Below, in pieces: positions 63,889 through 64,000 of a stretch of 64,000 nt of DNA (positions within the stretch are counted from its first letter, which is position 1; each line of letters opens with the position of its first letter). A model generated the notes under the pieces. That model searched no databases. It saw nothing but the letters and a program-made list of their open reading frames with translations, and was not told the DNA's origin. The stretch lies in assembly GCF_001439605.1 (NCBI RefSeq), contig NZ_LMBX01000010.1:1-64000 (forward strand), written 5' to 3'. Source of the DNA: Cytobacillus praedii. Lineage in GTDB: Bacteria > Bacillota > Bacilli > Bacillales > Cytobacillaceae. The position numbers and the translations under genes were made by a program.

Positions 63889-64000
63889 ATGGCAATTAAC
63901 TTACAAAAAGGGCAGCGTGTTGATCTTACAAAAGGAAATCCAGGTCTTTCAAAAATTATGGTAGGTTTAGGCTGGGATCCAGTTCAAAACCGTGGCGGTG
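63889..64000 (+). CDS. TerD family stress protein (partial, cut by window end)
   Basis: The visible 37 codons read MAINLQKGQRVDLTK followed by GNPGLSKIMVGLGWDP and an N-R-G-G start of the calcium-binding stretch, clearly a TerD paralogue. GAGGTGAAA lies before the start; two successive ATG codons are possible. It is the second TerD in the cluster, comparable to yceD or yceE of B. subtilis; the rest lies outside the window. Confidence 0.9.
   Translation, partial: MAINLQKGQRVDLTKGNPGLSKIMVGLGWDPVQNRGG

Overview
The window is AT-rich chromosomal DNA from a spore-forming, aerobic to facultatively anaerobic member of the Bacillaceae (Bacillus sensu lato). Evidence for this is an SspL-type spore protein gene, strong GGAGG-type ribosome binding sites with frequent TTG/GTG starts, a guanine riboswitch in front of xpt-pbuX, MntR/mntABCD, bacilliredoxin BrxA, the fused double dynamin DynA, and partial gene-order agreement (from memory) with the B. 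subtilis ypwA-xpt-pbuX-bpsA-bpsB-dynA-ypcP-sspL-ypeP-cspD and ypgQ-ypgR-ilvD-brxA-ypjP neighbourhoods. I saw no tRNA, rRNA, insertion sequence, prophage or CRISPR array.

Layout. 0.1-4.9 kb: a low-oxygen or nitrogen-oxide type cluster on the minus strand (MIP18/DUF59 protein, polytopic membrane protein, two DUF2249 proteins, a Crp/Fnr regulator, an MFS transporter), with a third DUF2249 gene facing away behind a good TGTGA-N6-TCAC site. 5-9.8 kb: M32 carboxypeptidase, a DMT exporter and a ba3-type cytochrome oxidase operon (II-a, II, I). 10.2-12.4 kb: guanine riboswitch, xpt and pbuX. 12.4-14.1 kb: a decayed stretch with a PH-domain gene, a likely remnant of a second pbuX-like permease and a small zinc-ribbon gene. 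14.1-22.7 kb: CheX-like phosphatase, type III polyketide synthase bpsA with methyltransferase bpsB, a Fur-controlled 30-residue peptide, dynA, a rhodanese, and exonuclease ypcP. 22.7-28.9 kb: sspL, small conserved genes, two RNase H paralogues, an unexplained structured intergenic region, cspD, a dead MhqD-like esterase and a WrbA-type quinone reductase. 29-35.4 kb: mntABCD, topB and the regulator mntR. 35.4-46 kb: methyltransferase, AIM24 protein, metA, fhs, an unusual acetyltransferase fused to a large beta-rich region next to an amidohydrolase, and a DegV protein. 46.3-54.4 kb: ypgQ, ABC-F protein, ypgR, ilvD, brxA, methyltransferase, ypjP.

54.4 kb to the right edge is the most interesting block: a tellurium-resistance-type (Ter) stress system. 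A sigma-W-like promoter drives terD and terC. After an attenuator comes a tightly overlapping biosynthetic module (CitE-like aldolase, PRTase-TRSP, PRTase-PELOTA/StiP, HAD phosphatase). It is followed by yceG, telA and a second terD cut by the window end. These families have been predicted bioinformatically to make a nucleoside-like metabolite, whose identity I do not know to be established.

All family calls come from reading the sequence and remembered motifs; no database search was run. Start sites were moved from the longest frame where a ribosome binding site clearly favoured an internal start.
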